A program made the translations under genes and the position numbers. A DNA stretch of 25,753 bases from a virus, in IMG/VR virus record IMGVR_UViG_3300023172_000174, positions 1 to 25,753 of that record, one strand, 5' to 3'. The notes under the pieces were generated by a model. That model made no database searches. It was given only the letters and a program-made list of their open reading frames with translations, and was not told the origin of the DNA. Numbering within the stretch: position 1 is the stretch's first letter; each line of letters opens with the position of its first letter. Positions 1-9,874 of the stretch are shown here, in pieces.

Positions 1-3000
1 TACGACGCCATCTTCCAGCTATTGTTCTTCTCCTAGTGGCACCAGTAAGTCTGCCTCGTGCCATTCTAGTGTAAGTGGTAGTAGCAGTTGTAGTTTTAGG
101 TACATAATTTGAAAGATCGTTAATCTTAACATGTATAGTACCGCCAGAAACATGTCGATCTGGTAAACGAGTTTGATCTACCCAAAAATCACCAGTTGGA
201 TTAAGTCTGAGATATCCTTCACCTTGGAACACGTTGAATGGGTTTACATTGTAGTAACCACGTTCTTCATAATCGTATGGCGTTCTCCAAGAAATCATTT
301 CTTGTTTGAGAGTATCGTCGAGAACTGTAGTGTACTTCAACATCAACATATCGCCGCGTTGAACCACACTAGAGTCTCCTGGAGTTGCCATAGCAGTAGG
401 AGAGTTGGTTGCTACAGTTCTGCTGTATGCTGAATTAAAACTTGTTATTACAGTATCGTCAGAATCGTATAAGAAGTCATTGTATCTCTTATCTATTTTT
501 GGATATATTAAAGATTCATCGACATCTAGTGCTTGGGTGATCCAGTTAGGATCGTCAAGATAGTTTGGTCCAGTAGTAGATGCAGTAAGTGCGAGACCCT
601 TAGTGAAGTCATCTACAAAGAAACCAGTCTTAGATCGAAGCGATCCATCAGCACCCAACTCTACAAGATTCTGTGCTTCATTCTCAATAAAGGAAAGCGA
701 AACTGTTTCTTCTAGATTAGAAACTCTGTCACGCAAATCGTCGATATCTGACATCGTATAACGAGGATAACGATTAGCATTGATCATAACATCGCCAATG
801 TCTTTAGTGTTACCGCCCAACAAAACACTAAACAGAGGCATCTGATTTTCTTTCTGACTAGGGAAGGTTGGTTGTAATCCCTCTATGCCGCTGTTTACAT
901 AAATGATAGGTTTAAATGTATCCTTCGTATACGCAAGCGTAATTTGATCAATACGCTGGTTATAGTATTCAACACCATGGATTATTTCGTCACCGTCTCT
1001 AGGGTGTTCGATGTAGTTTGCAGCGCCCATATTATCTGCTGTTGGATCAAGTTTAGGACGGAAGTCGAAATAGTTGTGTAATGGGTACAACCTACCGTCT
1101 ATCCTAGATTGGTACGTTGGGATGTCTCCGTAATCAAACCAAGTAGAATCTAGCAAGTTGTAGGAGTTTGGAGAGAAATAATCTCCAGCACCGCTCCACT
1201 CAAAATATGCGATTTTTGCTCGGATATTAGTAACGCCCGATCCGGATCCAGATGGACGTAACTCTATTGGTCCATAATAGTTGTCTCTTTGACCACCGTC
1301 AAACTCAACTTGATGAGTCAGTTCAGTACCATTAGAATCGTTTTCATATGCCTCTAGGAGTTCAACACCGTCATAAAGAGGTGCGCCACCAACTGGTGCT
1401 TCGGCTGCCCCTTTGAAAGTGACGCGGAAAACGCTTCCGGTTTTTTCGAAAGTGAACCAATCTTCTCGGTATGTTTTTGTTTTAGGTGAAACTGGATTAG
1501 CAGGAGTGCCTTTCTGAACATAATAGAAAAGAGAGTATACATCTCCGAGGTTGCCACCTAGAGAAAGCAGGTCTTGAATCTTGCCAGGATTTGATACTGG
1601 GTTTATATCTGCAACAGGCACCGTAAAGACTAGATTCTGAGTAAGATTGATTAAAGTCCACTGCCCTTCGTCAATGTAAGATTCAAAAGGATTCAAAGAA
1701 GGAATAGCGAGTTCGTCACCAGCAGTATCGGATGTAATAGCAGATGAATGACGCAGCACAGTGTACTGAACACCACTAACCTGTTTAACTCGGAAATCTG
1801 ATATCTCGTACAATGAGATGTTATCTTCTGGTGCTTCAATGTATGTATTGCGAGGGTTGTCCCCATTACGATACACTATGATTCCATCAGAGGAGTCGCC
1901 TCCTTTTACAACCAGCTTTGCAGTGTTCCTAAAGTTTTTACCTGCATTCATGTTAATGTCATACAAGTGGATTCTGTAATGTACATCTGCTGCTTGAACA
2001 CTATCACTGGTGTTTACTTGCCCAGTGTTACGCAAAGATTTTATTCTGGCATATCCAATTACCGAACCATTGGAGTCAAAAAGAGAATATCGTTGTTGAG
2101 TGTTTAGGTTCGGAATACCAGAGGTGTCTGCCCAATTACCCAAATAACTTACAGAACTATCAACTGCTCTTGTGGCGGCATCGCTCAAAGCACCAACGTA
2201 GTTCTTATATGGTGTGACAGTTTTCTTATCAGAATCAGTAGTGATCGAAACTGGTTTCAGTACATCAAGGTTTTTCTCGAGTTGCTGTTCTAAGCGATAA
2301 CCATCTAAGTATGCTATTGGGTTATCACCAAATTCGCCAACTGGCATGTGGTATCGAATCTTATTCACTATCTGATTAGAGTCCCTTTCTTGAATCTCAA
2401 GGTTGAAAGGGTGGACAACAAACTTACCAGTTGTTTCTTCTTGGCGCTCTGCCAGACGCTTTTCGACTTGATTGAAACTATCCGTACCTTCTTTGATCTG
2501 TACAATTTTAGTTTCTCTAACGGTAGCGAAAGGCAAGAAGTCTAGATTATCAGCAACTGCATCTCTAGTTGCGAGTAACAATCGAATTCTAAATCTATCA
2601 GCACCAGGAGACGAAAGGTTCGGGCGAGCACCTTGGTTGTCATACAGTGCTTCATCATCAAGCACAGTAACCACATCTTGTACTACTTCAAAACCAACGT
2701 CGGCATTAGCGACTTCGCTATAAGGCGAAATGACTATTTGTTGCGCAGGTGCGTATACAAAGAATCCTTGAGTAAAGAAGTCTGCGCCCTGCATAGTAAA
2801 CATGACACCTTTGCCAGTAGGCGAAGGAACGTCCGAACGACCTGCCACAACTTGAAGGTCGTCCAATCCTGGACTTGTAAGGGTCTCGCCCAAACCAAAG
2901 GTCAATGGTGCAGTTTGAGTTTCTGTAGAGTTAGTTTTGTCCTGTCCAGCGTCGATGTATCTTCCATACAATACTGGGAAAGATCCTGTGCCATCAGTAG

Positions 3001-3382
3001 CATCAGTGACTTCTACGTGACTGACTACAAATTTTAGACCCGACGTTCCGGTCTTAGCAGCACCCGTAAAAACTGCGCCGAGATATTGTTTTGCTTCTTG
3101 AGGCAATACAGGATTAGTAACATCCGTTGTTCTGGCAACTACAACATAGTCGCGGATTTCAGTACCAGCACCTGAAGACTTAGGACTTACAGCAGCACCA
3201 TCTAAGAAAATATTTCGGGCGAACCGAGTAATCTGCGTTTGTAGAATAGTTTGTAACTGTGTAAGTTCACGTGCCTGCAAAGGGCGACCACTATTGAACA
3301 GGATACGTTGATATCCGGCACTATCAAGGAAGTCGTCCTTGTATACACCTTTGAAAGTATTTTCAGTAAACTGCTGAGGCAT
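1..3382 (-). CDS. DUF4815-like large virion structural protein (partial, C-terminus off the window)
   Basis: An open frame runs from ATG at 3382 to the left edge, giving at least 1127 codons with no stop, so the C-terminus lies outside the window. The start follows TAAGGAAAAC, a good ribosome binding site, and sits 11 nt after the gp8 stop, so it is the next gene of the same operon. The N-terminus contains FNSGRPLQARELTQLQ followed by LDGAAVSPK, which I associate with the DUF4815 family of large structural proteins in T4-like cyanophages. The rest looks beta-rich with no membrane segment; the visible end is Thr- and Arg-rich. From the family and its place next to gp8 it is probably a baseplate-periphery or fibre-attachment protein, but the exact role is unknown. 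Confidence 0.8.
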   Translation of the reverse strand, partial: MPQQFTENTFKGVYKDDFLDSAGYQRILFNSGRPLQARELTQLQTILQTQITRFARNIFLDGAAVSPKSSGAGTEIRDYVVVARTTDVTNPVLPQEAKQYLGAVFTGAAKTGTSGLKFVVSHVEVTDATDGTGSFPVLYGRYIDAGQDKTNSTETQTAPLTFGLGETLTSPGLDDLQVVAGRSDVPSPTGKGVMFTMQGADFFTQGFFVYAPAQQIVISPYSEVANADVGFEVVQDVVTVLDDEALYDNQGARPNLSSPGADRFRIRLLLATRDAVADNLDFLPFATVRETKIVQIKEGTDSFNQVEKRLAERQEETTGKFVVHPFNLEIQERDSNQIVNKIRYHMPVGEFGDNPIAYLDGYRLEQQLEKNLDVLKPVSITTDSDKKTVTPYKNYVGALSDAATRAVDSSVSYLGNWADTSGIPNLNTQQRYSLFDSNGSVIGYARIKSLRNTGQVNTSDSVQAADVHYRIHLYDINMNAGKNFRNTAKLVVKGGDSSDGIIVYRNGDNPRNTYIEAPEDNISLYEISDFRVKQVSGVQYTVLRHSSAITSDTAGDELAIPSLNPFESYIDEGQWTLINLTQNLVFTVPVADINPVSNPGKIQDLLSLGGNLGDVYSLFYYVQKGTPANPVSPKTKTYREDWFTFEKTGSVFRVTFKGAAEAPVGGAPLYDGVELLEAYENDSNGTELTHQVEFDGGQRDNYYGPIELRPSGSGSGVTNIRAKIAYFEWSGAGDYFSPNSYNLLDSTWFDYGDIPTYQSRIDGRLYPLHNYFDFRPKLDPTADNMGAANYIEHPRDGDEIIHGVEYYNQRIDQITLAYTKDTFKPIIYVNSGIEGLQPTFPSQKENQMPLFSVLLGGNTKDIGDVMINANRYPRYTMSDIDDLRDRVSNLEETVSLSFIENEAQNLVELGADGSLRSKTGFFVDDFTKGLALTASTTGPNYLDDPNWITQALDVDESLIYPKIDKRYNDFLYDSDDTVITSFNSAYSRTVATNSPTAMATPGDSSVVQRGDMLMLKYTTVLDDTLKQEMISWRTPYDYEERGYYNVNPFNVFQGEGYLRLNPTGDFWVDQTRLPDRHVSGGTIHVKINDLSNYVPKTTTATTTYTRMARGRLTGATRRRTIAGRWRR

Positions 3383-3393
3383 TTTTGTTTTCC

Positions 3394-4986
3394 TTACAGG
3401 TCAATAACGATTTTGACGTCTTCAGTTTGTTCGTCGTCGCGGACAATCGCTACTCTGTTATCTATGTAGATTACGGTTCCAGAGAATCTGTCTGCTTCTG
3501 CTGGTCTTAAGTTTGGTCCATTAGAATTAGGTACAATGTTACAGGTCCCCAAATTTCCTGTCTTGTTTCTATTCTCATAGAAAGTTAATGAGTGAGTAGC
3601 ATCACTTTCGAACATTTGGAAACCAGTTTCTCTAGTTTGATGACAATATGCGATTTGATTGGTGGCATCAAAATAGTCCAATATAGCAGCAGGTTCTACT
3701 GGCAGTCCAGTACCACTCTGCACAATTAATTGGTCGCCAGTCAAATCTCCGGCGAAACCAGCAGCACCAGTAACATACAATTTCTTATAGACTTGCGCTG
3801 TTACAGCAGTCGCAGCAGAATCTCTTCCAAGCGCAGGAACAAAATTACCGAACTGCGCTGAATCTTTTTGTGGATTCTTAATAATACCTACCTGACGGAA
3901 GTCATTACGAACATTAAAATCGTTGTTCTCAGTACCAGTCAAAGTTGTATGGAACATAAGGGCAGATGAATTCAGGTTAATAACTGGGTTGCTGCCCATG
4001 CCAGAATCACCGCCAACGATAATTGCTCGCGCTTTTGCTCCAGTACCGCCACCGCCATCAAAGTGAATACTGGCATTAGCATAGTTTTGACCAAAACGAT
4101 AAACGTCTGAGTCACCAATATTTCTTTTCATAACTACTTGGAACACTGATCCGTTAGCAACACGTGCAACTGCCTCAGCAGAATCACGACTCTTAACCAT
4201 TTTAGTACCAAGTTTGAAATTTGCATTAGGGAGGCGATGCGGTGTACCAATGATGTTTACGGTAGGAGCTGTTGTGTACCCAGTACCGCCAGAGTCTATT
4301 GCAATACCAACGATTTGTCCCCTTGTTGCACTATCTTGTATCTGCCATTGGTTTTGGCGAGCAGTCGTTGCGTTGATATATCGAGGATCTTGCTCTGAGT
4401 CGGCGAGGAACTTTTCTACTGGCATGTAGGCAGAAGTCAAAAACTTACGTGCTTCTGCTGCACCAATGGTGAACAGGAATTTCCAAACGTATCCATCTTC
4501 TTCGTTTGAAAACGGTAAAATTTGTCGTTTAGTTGGTTTATACAACGAAGGTTTTTGGTTGCCTTGATCGTCATAACCTGCTGACAAGCAAACGAAAACT
4601 GAGTTATCGTCAGTGATCACATAATACGGATATTGAATATCTCCAGTTGCGCCGATCGTAGTGTTAGAACTGTATTCGTTATCCCAAGCACTGTAAAAGT
4701 TACCGAAAGTCCAGTTGTATCTCGGTACAACGTATGAGATGTCAGTAATAAGTTTTAGAGACTGAAGCGATTCTTGGTATTTGATCACTTCATTATCAGA
4801 AGGGTTGGGAATCGGAGGCAGTCTTTCGCTTTGACCAGCACTAACTGAGTCCCACTCTTCTGCGCGACCAATACCCAAATAAAATCTATCAGAGTCAGTA
4901 CCCTGCGTCTTACCGATATTAAGATAAGACTGATAGATATTATCCAATATTTCTCTTTTGAATTTGTCTGATACTGTAGCCGCCAT
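3394..4986 (-). CDS. 8: gp8-like baseplate wedge subunit with an inserted Gly-rich beta module
   Basis: The protein has 530 aa against 334 aa for T4 gp8. The N-terminal half follows gp8: FYLGIGRAEEW (residues 35-45) matches the T4 ITFGRSEPW segment, VVPRYNW (86-92) matches VIPRRDW, and EEDGYVWKFLFTI (162-174) matches GDGYVWEYLFEI. T4 gp8 is a wedge dimer that joins gp7 and gp10. Most of the extra length is explained by residues about 225-325, which hold two beta-type units, one with GGTGYTTAPTV (233-243) and one with GGGGTGAKARA (311-321). Such units recur in marine phage virion proteins. It lies between the fibre-like gene and the DUF4815-like gene. The gp8 assignment is firm; the role of the insert is inference. 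Confidence 0.85.
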   Translation of the reverse strand: MAATVSDKFKREILDNIYQSYLNIGKTQGTDSDRFYLGIGRAEEWDSVSAGQSERLPPIPNPSDNEVIKYQESLQSLKLITDISYVVPRYNWTFGNFYSAWDNEYSSNTTIGATGDIQYPYYVITDDNSVFVCLSAGYDDQGNQKPSLYKPTKRQILPFSNEEDGYVWKFLFTIGAAEARKFLTSAYMPVEKFLADSEQDPRYINATTARQNQWQIQDSATRGQIVGIAIDSGGTGYTTAPTVNIIGTPHRLPNANFKLGTKMVKSRDSAEAVARVANGSVFQVVMKRNIGDSDVYRFGQNYANASIHFDGGGGTGAKARAIIVGGDSGMGSNPVINLNSSALMFHTTLTGTENNDFNVRNDFRQVGIIKNPQKDSAQFGNFVPALGRDSAATAVTAQVYKKLYVTGAAGFAGDLTGDQLIVQSGTGLPVEPAAILDYFDATNQIAYCHQTRETGFQMFESDATHSLTFYENRNKTGNLGTCNIVPNSNGPNLRPAEADRFSGTVIYIDNRVAIVRDDEQTEDVKIVIDL

Positions 4987-4998
4987 TATTTTTTACTC

Positions 4999-5823
4999 TT
5001 ATTGATTAATCCTAGTTTGAGATGCCGAATCAAAACCCATGGCAATCCAGTTGTTGCCGACCCACATTACTTCTACGCCACGAGCACCGTCTACAAAGAA
5101 AGAAGACCCCGAACCAAAGTTAGCAGGAGTCACCAAGGCACCAGCAGAAGTGGTGCTTACGAACTTTTTAGTTTGACCTGTATTAGTTCCGTCTGCCAGC
5201 GTCAAAGATATGTCTGATACTGCGGTGATCAAAGTAATTGGTACGCTTGGATCTGCGGCACCGTTTGCAGTCAATTGTTCGTTTCCACTAATAATATTAC
5301 AAGTAGAGCGCACCACACCACTGTTCAATGGTTGTAGCACCAAATCCACATCAGCAGAGTCACCAGCAACTGCGATCGCTGGTCCACTCGCCGAATCGCC
5401 GCTCTTAATGTTAATAAAGTTTGCTGAGTTTTCACCGCTCAACAACAACACTTCGTCGCCGTTAGAATCTAAGACCTGATTTATTTTAGGCGAAGTAAAG
5501 GTCTTATTTGTAACTGTTTGAGTTGCAGTGTCAACTACTACGTTTCCTGTGTGATTAGGCAACGTGATTGTTTTCATAGAACCGCTGGAGACGTCACCGA
5601 CAAATTTGGTCGGATATCCGCTAGAAGAATCTCCGAAGAAAATAGTACCATTTGTGTCAATATGAAAATCGTCGTGCGCTGCTACTGAATCGCCATACAA
5701 AGATTCAAAGATAGTGCTGAAGTTTGTATTAATTTTATCAGCAGCTGCTCTCAGCGTATCGCCAGTTCCGTCATTAGCAGTGGTGCCATTGAGTAGTTTT
5801 TGTCGATTCGTGACGTGTGCCAT
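4999..5823 (-). CDS. Fibre-like virion structural protein
   Basis: The protein has 274 aa. Near the N-terminus it carries NDGTGDTLRAAADKINTNF (about residues 17-35), a signature I recognise from short structural and fibre-like proteins of T4-like marine phages. The middle is Ser/Asp/Gly-rich with beta-type repeats, and the C-terminal region (VEVMWVGNNWIAMGF) resembles the end of small fibre or baseplate-decorating proteins. No enzyme motif is visible. It has its own TATAAATA late promoter 27 nt upstream of the start and a weak CGGAA ribosome binding site. Its place between the 509-aa wedge-like protein and gp8 suggests a baseplate accessory, possibly doing the job of T4 gp9, gp10 or gp11, but sequence alone does not decide this. 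Confidence 0.7.
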   Translation of the reverse strand: MAHVTNRQKLLNGTTANDGTGDTLRAAADKINTNFSTIFESLYGDSVAAHDDFHIDTNGTIFFGDSSSGYPTKFVGDVSSGSMKTITLPNHTGNVVVDTATQTVTNKTFTSPKINQVLDSNGDEVLLLSGENSANFINIKSGDSASGPAIAVAGDSADVDLVLQPLNSGVVRSTCNIISGNEQLTANGAADPSVPITLITAVSDISLTLADGTNTGQTKKFVSTTSAGALVTPANFGSGSSFFVDGARGVEVMWVGNNWIAMGFDSASQTRINQ

Positions 5824-5849
5824 TTTTCAGTTCCGTAAATTTATACTGT

Positions 5850-5857
5850 TATTTATA
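5850..5857 (-). promoter_or_regulatory. T4-type late promoter (TATAAATA) for the fibre-like gene
   Basis: A perfect match to the T4 late promoter octamer read on the minus strand, in the 41-nt gap between the 509-aa gene and the fibre-like gene. Transcription would start about 6 nt downstream and give a leader of roughly 20 nt. A second imperfect copy, TATAAATT, follows at 5838-5845. This would boost the last three genes of the operon. Confidence 0.65.
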
Positions 5858-5864
5858 CTGGTTT

Positions 5865-7394
5865 TTAGTTGTTATCACCAGGATTTAAGTTAGGATACTC
5901 GGTATATTGAATCAGATTTGGTGTATTAGATTCCAGCAAAGGTTCTCTATGGGACCCTTGCGTTGCCGCCCAAGCATCGTAACCACCAACGCCATGATAG
6001 ACGTTGCTATCATATGTAGAGTAGATGGTAGTTTGCAGTCCTGAACCGTTACTATCATATCCATACCATCTATCTTCGTCAAGAGGGTTGATAATGTTGG
6101 AGAGATCTGCATAAGTATCGTCCAATGTCCTTGCTTCAATATTGTCTGCTTGGTAAACTGAACGATACTGAGTATGCCAATTCTCTATGTTCCTTGGATG
6201 GTTCATATCATTAACTCGAGTTCTGATACGTTCGCCGTATGGTCCTGGTCCGATCTCAGTGATTGAAGTAGAGAACAATCCTGTTCCGTTGCGATCGTTC
6301 AAGAAATCAGTTGGCGTGAATCCAGAATCAAACTTATCGGCAACAAACTTACCGCCAACAAACTTCTGCATAATTTGAGCAGTAGAGAACACATCTATAG
6401 GTGGTGGTGGTTCGATAAACGATGGTTGCGGACCCAAGTTAAAATCAAAAATAGAATTAATTTGCACCTGGCCAGCAAGATACATACCAGCAGGGTGTAC
6501 AAATGTTTTGTAAGCATCTCTCCATACTGGTACACCAATTGGAGTAGAAATCAATATTCCATACAACTGATAGAAGGTATTATCAGTGATCCTCTTTAAA
6601 GTAAGTTCTGTTCCGATAGTAGAATAACTTCTTCTCGTTGCTTCTACCTTCAAATCTTGTCCTGGTGCCAGTAATGCTTTATTCGCCAGATAAGAAATTT
6701 TGCTATCGCTGTCTATAATTGGATTACCAGACCCGTCGCTATCAAACTTATTAGAAGCAGCAGGTTCTAGTAAAAGTCCAGCACTATCCAGCGTTTGTAA
6801 AACGATTGCCTGTTTAGCAAAATCAACAGTATAGTCTAAATCTTGACGCAACTGGATATAATCTCCATTGCTGTCTGTGACCGAAACTACAATATCGGAA
6901 CCTTTGAAGGTGTATGGGAAGTTTCTGCCTGTTGCTTCGCCATTACCTGCGAATATCATTTCTTCTTCGTTAGGGTCACCGACAAAAAAGACTTCGTCTT
7001 TGCCGTATCGGACTTCAATATCTAATCCATAAAATACACGGAAAAACTGTTTGATAGAAAATTCAGTACCTTTGGATCGGTACAGCAGATTAGAATATTG
7101 AAGTGAAGTTCTTTTGTCGTTGAAAGATTCGTAATAAGGTTTGCCCAGCAATAATTCGTTTGCAATAAAGTCCAACAGTTCAACTTTTGCGCCTGCAATG
7201 TCCCTATTAAGGAGAAGGTCGTTTAGCGTTTCTGCGACATTGCCTTCTTCTTCCAGTGTCTTGTAGTACTCTTGTAAGAATTTTACAAGTTTTGGGTACT
7301 TGTCGTCAAAGTGCCCAGGAAGAACATCATAAACATGATATTTGTCTAGGTCTAGATTGCGACGATATACATCTGTTAGAGTCTTATCTAACAT
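5865..7394 (-). CDS. Baseplate wedge-like structural protein in the gp7 position
   Basis: The protein has 509 aa. Its start overlaps the gp6 stop by one base (TAATG), so the two are translationally coupled. It occupies the slot of T4 gene 7, between gp6 and gp8, but is only about half the length of T4 gp7 (1032 aa). The N-terminal part contains DDKYPKLVKFLQEYY (residues 29-43), then YRSKGTEFSIKQFFRVFYG, a segment I associate with N-terminal anchoring domains of baseplate or fibre proteins in marine phages. The C-terminal third is rich in Tyr, Asn and Asp. No enzyme or membrane motif is seen. A wedge or periphery role is inferred from order; homology to gp7 is not shown. Confidence 0.7.
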   Translation of the reverse strand: MLDKTLTDVYRRNLDLDKYHVYDVLPGHFDDKYPKLVKFLQEYYKTLEEEGNVAETLNDLLLNRDIAGAKVELLDFIANELLLGKPYYESFNDKRTSLQYSNLLYRSKGTEFSIKQFFRVFYGLDIEVRYGKDEVFFVGDPNEEEMIFAGNGEATGRNFPYTFKGSDIVVSVTDSNGDYIQLRQDLDYTVDFAKQAIVLQTLDSAGLLLEPAASNKFDSDGSGNPIIDSDSKISYLANKALLAPGQDLKVEATRRSYSTIGTELTLKRITDNTFYQLYGILISTPIGVPVWRDAYKTFVHPAGMYLAGQVQINSIFDFNLGPQPSFIEPPPPIDVFSTAQIMQKFVGGKFVADKFDSGFTPTDFLNDRNGTGLFSTSITEIGPGPYGERIRTRVNDMNHPRNIENWHTQYRSVYQADNIEARTLDDTYADLSNIINPLDEDRWYGYDSNGSGLQTTIYSTYDSNVYHGVGGYDAWAATQGSHREPLLESNTPNLIQYTEYPNLNPGDNN

Positions 7395-9319
7395 TAGATA
7401 GTGTCTACCTTAATTGCTTTCGAGAAAGATTCTTCTTTGTCGAATCGAATAATATTATTAAGTTGAGCAGTTACAGCAGATTCGTTTGCTGGCACGCCAA
7501 ATATCTTTATGAAGTTTCTACCGCCAGGAATAGTCTGTACTGATAGATTTTCTATATGTACTTCTCCTCGAGCAGCATCATAGTAACCAACATTGCTGAC
7601 CATGACTTTGCCGCCAATCGTAACAAGTTCCAATACGTTAGAAGGTTTCCTGTCAAAAACCACAGGCACTCTTCCCTCTGGCGAAACTCTTATCCGATCG
7701 TTCACTTTGTTCCTTATGATACAAGTTTGATTTCTGAAGATAAACAAACTAGAGGTGATAGTGTGATCATTGGTAACAAGCGGGTCTCTAAGAGCTACAG
7801 GGAAAGTCAAGTCAAATTTTTGTTCTAAGTTAAATATAGGCAAGATTCTTCTGTTTAATTTTATATCTGATCTAGAAGAAAGCACTGAAGCATCAGCGGC
7901 ATCAATAGCAGTCAGCATATTCGACTTACGGAATACTTGGTCAAACTTACCAGTGTTCTCCAAGAAATATTGATCAATGGCATCAGTCACCAATGCGTTT
8001 ACTGTTGACTCGCTGAATCCAGTTAATGACGGATTGAATCTAAAAAATGTTTGGCATGATATAAAAGTCGTTTCTGGATCAGTAAACTTCAAGTCAAAAG
8101 AAGCGATTGAAAACTCGTCAGCAAGATCTAGGATACCTTGCCGGACGTCGGAAATAGTTGAGTTTGAAAGATTGTCTTTAAATACAATGGACGTAAACAC
8201 CGAACCATAATCTGGTTTAGGATCATCTTCGCCGCCCCAAGACTTAATGTCGTCAATAAACGAAGAATATTTTTTAAGTATCAATGCGGAGTAGTCGGTT
8301 GACGTTACCATTCTATTTTGCGCAGCATATTGATATGGCGCATTTATTCGCATAGATTCTATTGATTCTTTGTCTGCGCCACCAGAAGATCTTGACAATG
8401 TTGTGACTCCAACATCACCCTCATCTACCTCTACAGTAGAAGAAGTCGTAGTGGCAAAAGTAAAACTGGATGCAATTCTAAGGGCAGAAATTTCGTTAGC
8501 AATAATTCCATTCGTTCTTAAGTAATTGACTTCGATAACTTGTCCAGAAGTCGGTGCGGCACCCAAAGAGTTGCCGTTACCGAAAGTCAGTTCATACAGT
8601 CCATTGGGCGATTCCCTTAAAACATACAATCTAGATTGTTCGTTAATCGTAGTGGCATCAAGCAAGTTTACATACTGAGTAAAGTCGCCTCTATTATTTG
8701 CACTCTGCTGATTAGGATAAACTTTTATGATCGCAGTTGTGATGTCCATATTCTCATCTGGTATCACATAAACAGTATCTGTTACCTCTCCAACTATAAA
8801 TTGTTGATTGACTTCAATACCTTCAAAAACTTTAATAGGTAGGGATGGATCTGCTACTGGGGCGAATCTGTACACCTCTCCCGCAACTGAAGTCGCAGTT
8901 AACGACTCTCTGTTTGTAAAAGTATAGTCCACACCATCTTTAGTCCCACGGAGGACTAATTCTCCTGGCAACAAAGTTTGGGAGTTTTGAATTATAAGTG
9001 GATACCCAGCAGTGTTAACATTAAGAGTGATTGTACACTCCGGCGACTTTTTAGAATCGGGCACATAACCTAAAGATTCAGCAAGAGAAACTACTGATGG
9101 ACGCAATTGCGCAGTTACAAGGAAAGACTCGTTTAATGAAAAGTTTGCAATCAATCCATTAAGATGTGTGTTGTATGCCAACACATCCAAAATATTGGAT
9201 AAACCGGAACCTTCAAAATCATAATCGTTGAACTCTCCGCTATTTCTCAGAGAAGTCTTCAACGACTCTTTGATTGTATTAAAGTCTAGTTGCGCTGAAG
9301 TAATAGTAGTTGATGCCAT
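7394..9319 (-). CDS. 6: Baseplate wedge subunit gp6
   Basis: The protein has 641 aa, close to T4 gp6 at 660 aa. The N-terminus has SGLSNILDVLAYNTHLNGLI and LNESFLVTAQLRPSVVSLAESLGY, the helical pattern typical of gp6 and the related J-type baseplate wedge proteins. A later stretch, YAAQNRMVTSTDYSALI (near the middle), is the other conserved block of the family. gp6 forms the inner ring of the T4 baseplate as a dimer and contacts gp25 and gp53. The gene is directly downstream of gp25 with a TAATG overlap, which supports the assignment because gp25 and gp6 act together. No anomaly in length or frame was seen. Confidence 0.9.
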   Translation of the reverse strand: MASTTITSAQLDFNTIKESLKTSLRNSGEFNDYDFEGSGLSNILDVLAYNTHLNGLIANFSLNESFLVTAQLRPSVVSLAESLGYVPDSKKSPECTITLNVNTAGYPLIIQNSQTLLPGELVLRGTKDGVDYTFTNRESLTATSVAGEVYRFAPVADPSLPIKVFEGIEVNQQFIVGEVTDTVYVIPDENMDITTAIIKVYPNQQSANNRGDFTQYVNLLDATTINEQSRLYVLRESPNGLYELTFGNGNSLGAAPTSGQVIEVNYLRTNGIIANEISALRIASSFTFATTTSSTVEVDEGDVGVTTLSRSSGGADKESIESMRINAPYQYAAQNRMVTSTDYSALILKKYSSFIDDIKSWGGEDDPKPDYGSVFTSIVFKDNLSNSTISDVRQGILDLADEFSIASFDLKFTDPETTFISCQTFFRFNPSLTGFSESTVNALVTDAIDQYFLENTGKFDQVFRKSNMLTAIDAADASVLSSRSDIKLNRRILPIFNLEQKFDLTFPVALRDPLVTNDHTITSSLFIFRNQTCIIRNKVNDRIRVSPEGRVPVVFDRKPSNVLELVTIGGKVMVSNVGYYDAARGEVHIENLSVQTIPGGRNFIKIFGVPANESAVTAQLNNIIRFDKEESFSKAIKVDTI

Positions 9320-9840
9320 TATCGTAACCTATTCATGTTAACTCTTGCTGTAAATTCCCCTTGCTCATTTTCTATAGTAAACTCCACAATAACTGCGACA
9401 GTATTCCTAAGACTATTTCTGCTAAAAATACTGCCTGCTCCTTTTTTCACCAAATCGTCGCCATCAAAAAATTTAACATCCGTAACAGTGACTCTCGGTT
9501 CGTCTCTTCCCAGCGCATTGACTACCATTTGAGAAATAAGAGTTTCCGAATAAGTCTCCACTGTCTCAAAAAGCATAGCACGAAGGTTGGCGCCATATTT
9601 TGGTCTAAATGGTTTTTCGAGTCTATTGGTTAACAATATATTTTGCACAGATTGTATTACTGCTGCCGCATCACTTTTCTTAAACACGTCGCCTATGAAA
9701 CCCTCTGGCGTGCCATTGTTATAACTGGTCGGAGTGCCAGACTTAGCAGTAAAAGATAAGTCTATGTCGGAATATTGTATTTTTTTACCAGTGACAAGAG
9801 TATTGTCTTTTAATCCTGGTGTGACTCGTTTTAGTGCCAT
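9319..9840 (-). CDS. 25: Baseplate wedge subunit gp25 (gpW/gp25 family)
   Basis: The protein has 173 aa against 132 aa for T4 gp25. Residues from about 50 onward fit the gpW/gp25-like fold: DAAAVIQSVQNILLTNRLEKPF, then YGANLRAMLFE, then ALGRDEPRV and a C-terminal ENEQGEFTARVNMNRLR. This wedge protein seeds sheath polymerisation in T4 and resembles the equivalents in P2 and type VI secretion systems. The extra residues are mainly an N-terminal extension starting MALKRVTPGLKDN. A 34-nt gap separates it from the spike gene, with no strong ribosome binding site and only a degenerate late-promoter-like ACTAAATA. It overlaps gp6 by one base. Confidence 0.9.
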   Translation of the reverse strand: MALKRVTPGLKDNTLVTGKKIQYSDIDLSFTAKSGTPTSYNNGTPEGFIGDVFKKSDAAAVIQSVQNILLTNRLEKPFRPKYGANLRAMLFETVETYSETLISQMVVNALGRDEPRVTVTDVKFFDGDDLVKKGAGSIFSRNSLRNTVAVIVEFTIENEQGEFTARVNMNRLR

Positions 9841-9874
9841 TTGTTATTATAGTCCAACAGTCTGATAGTTCTAT

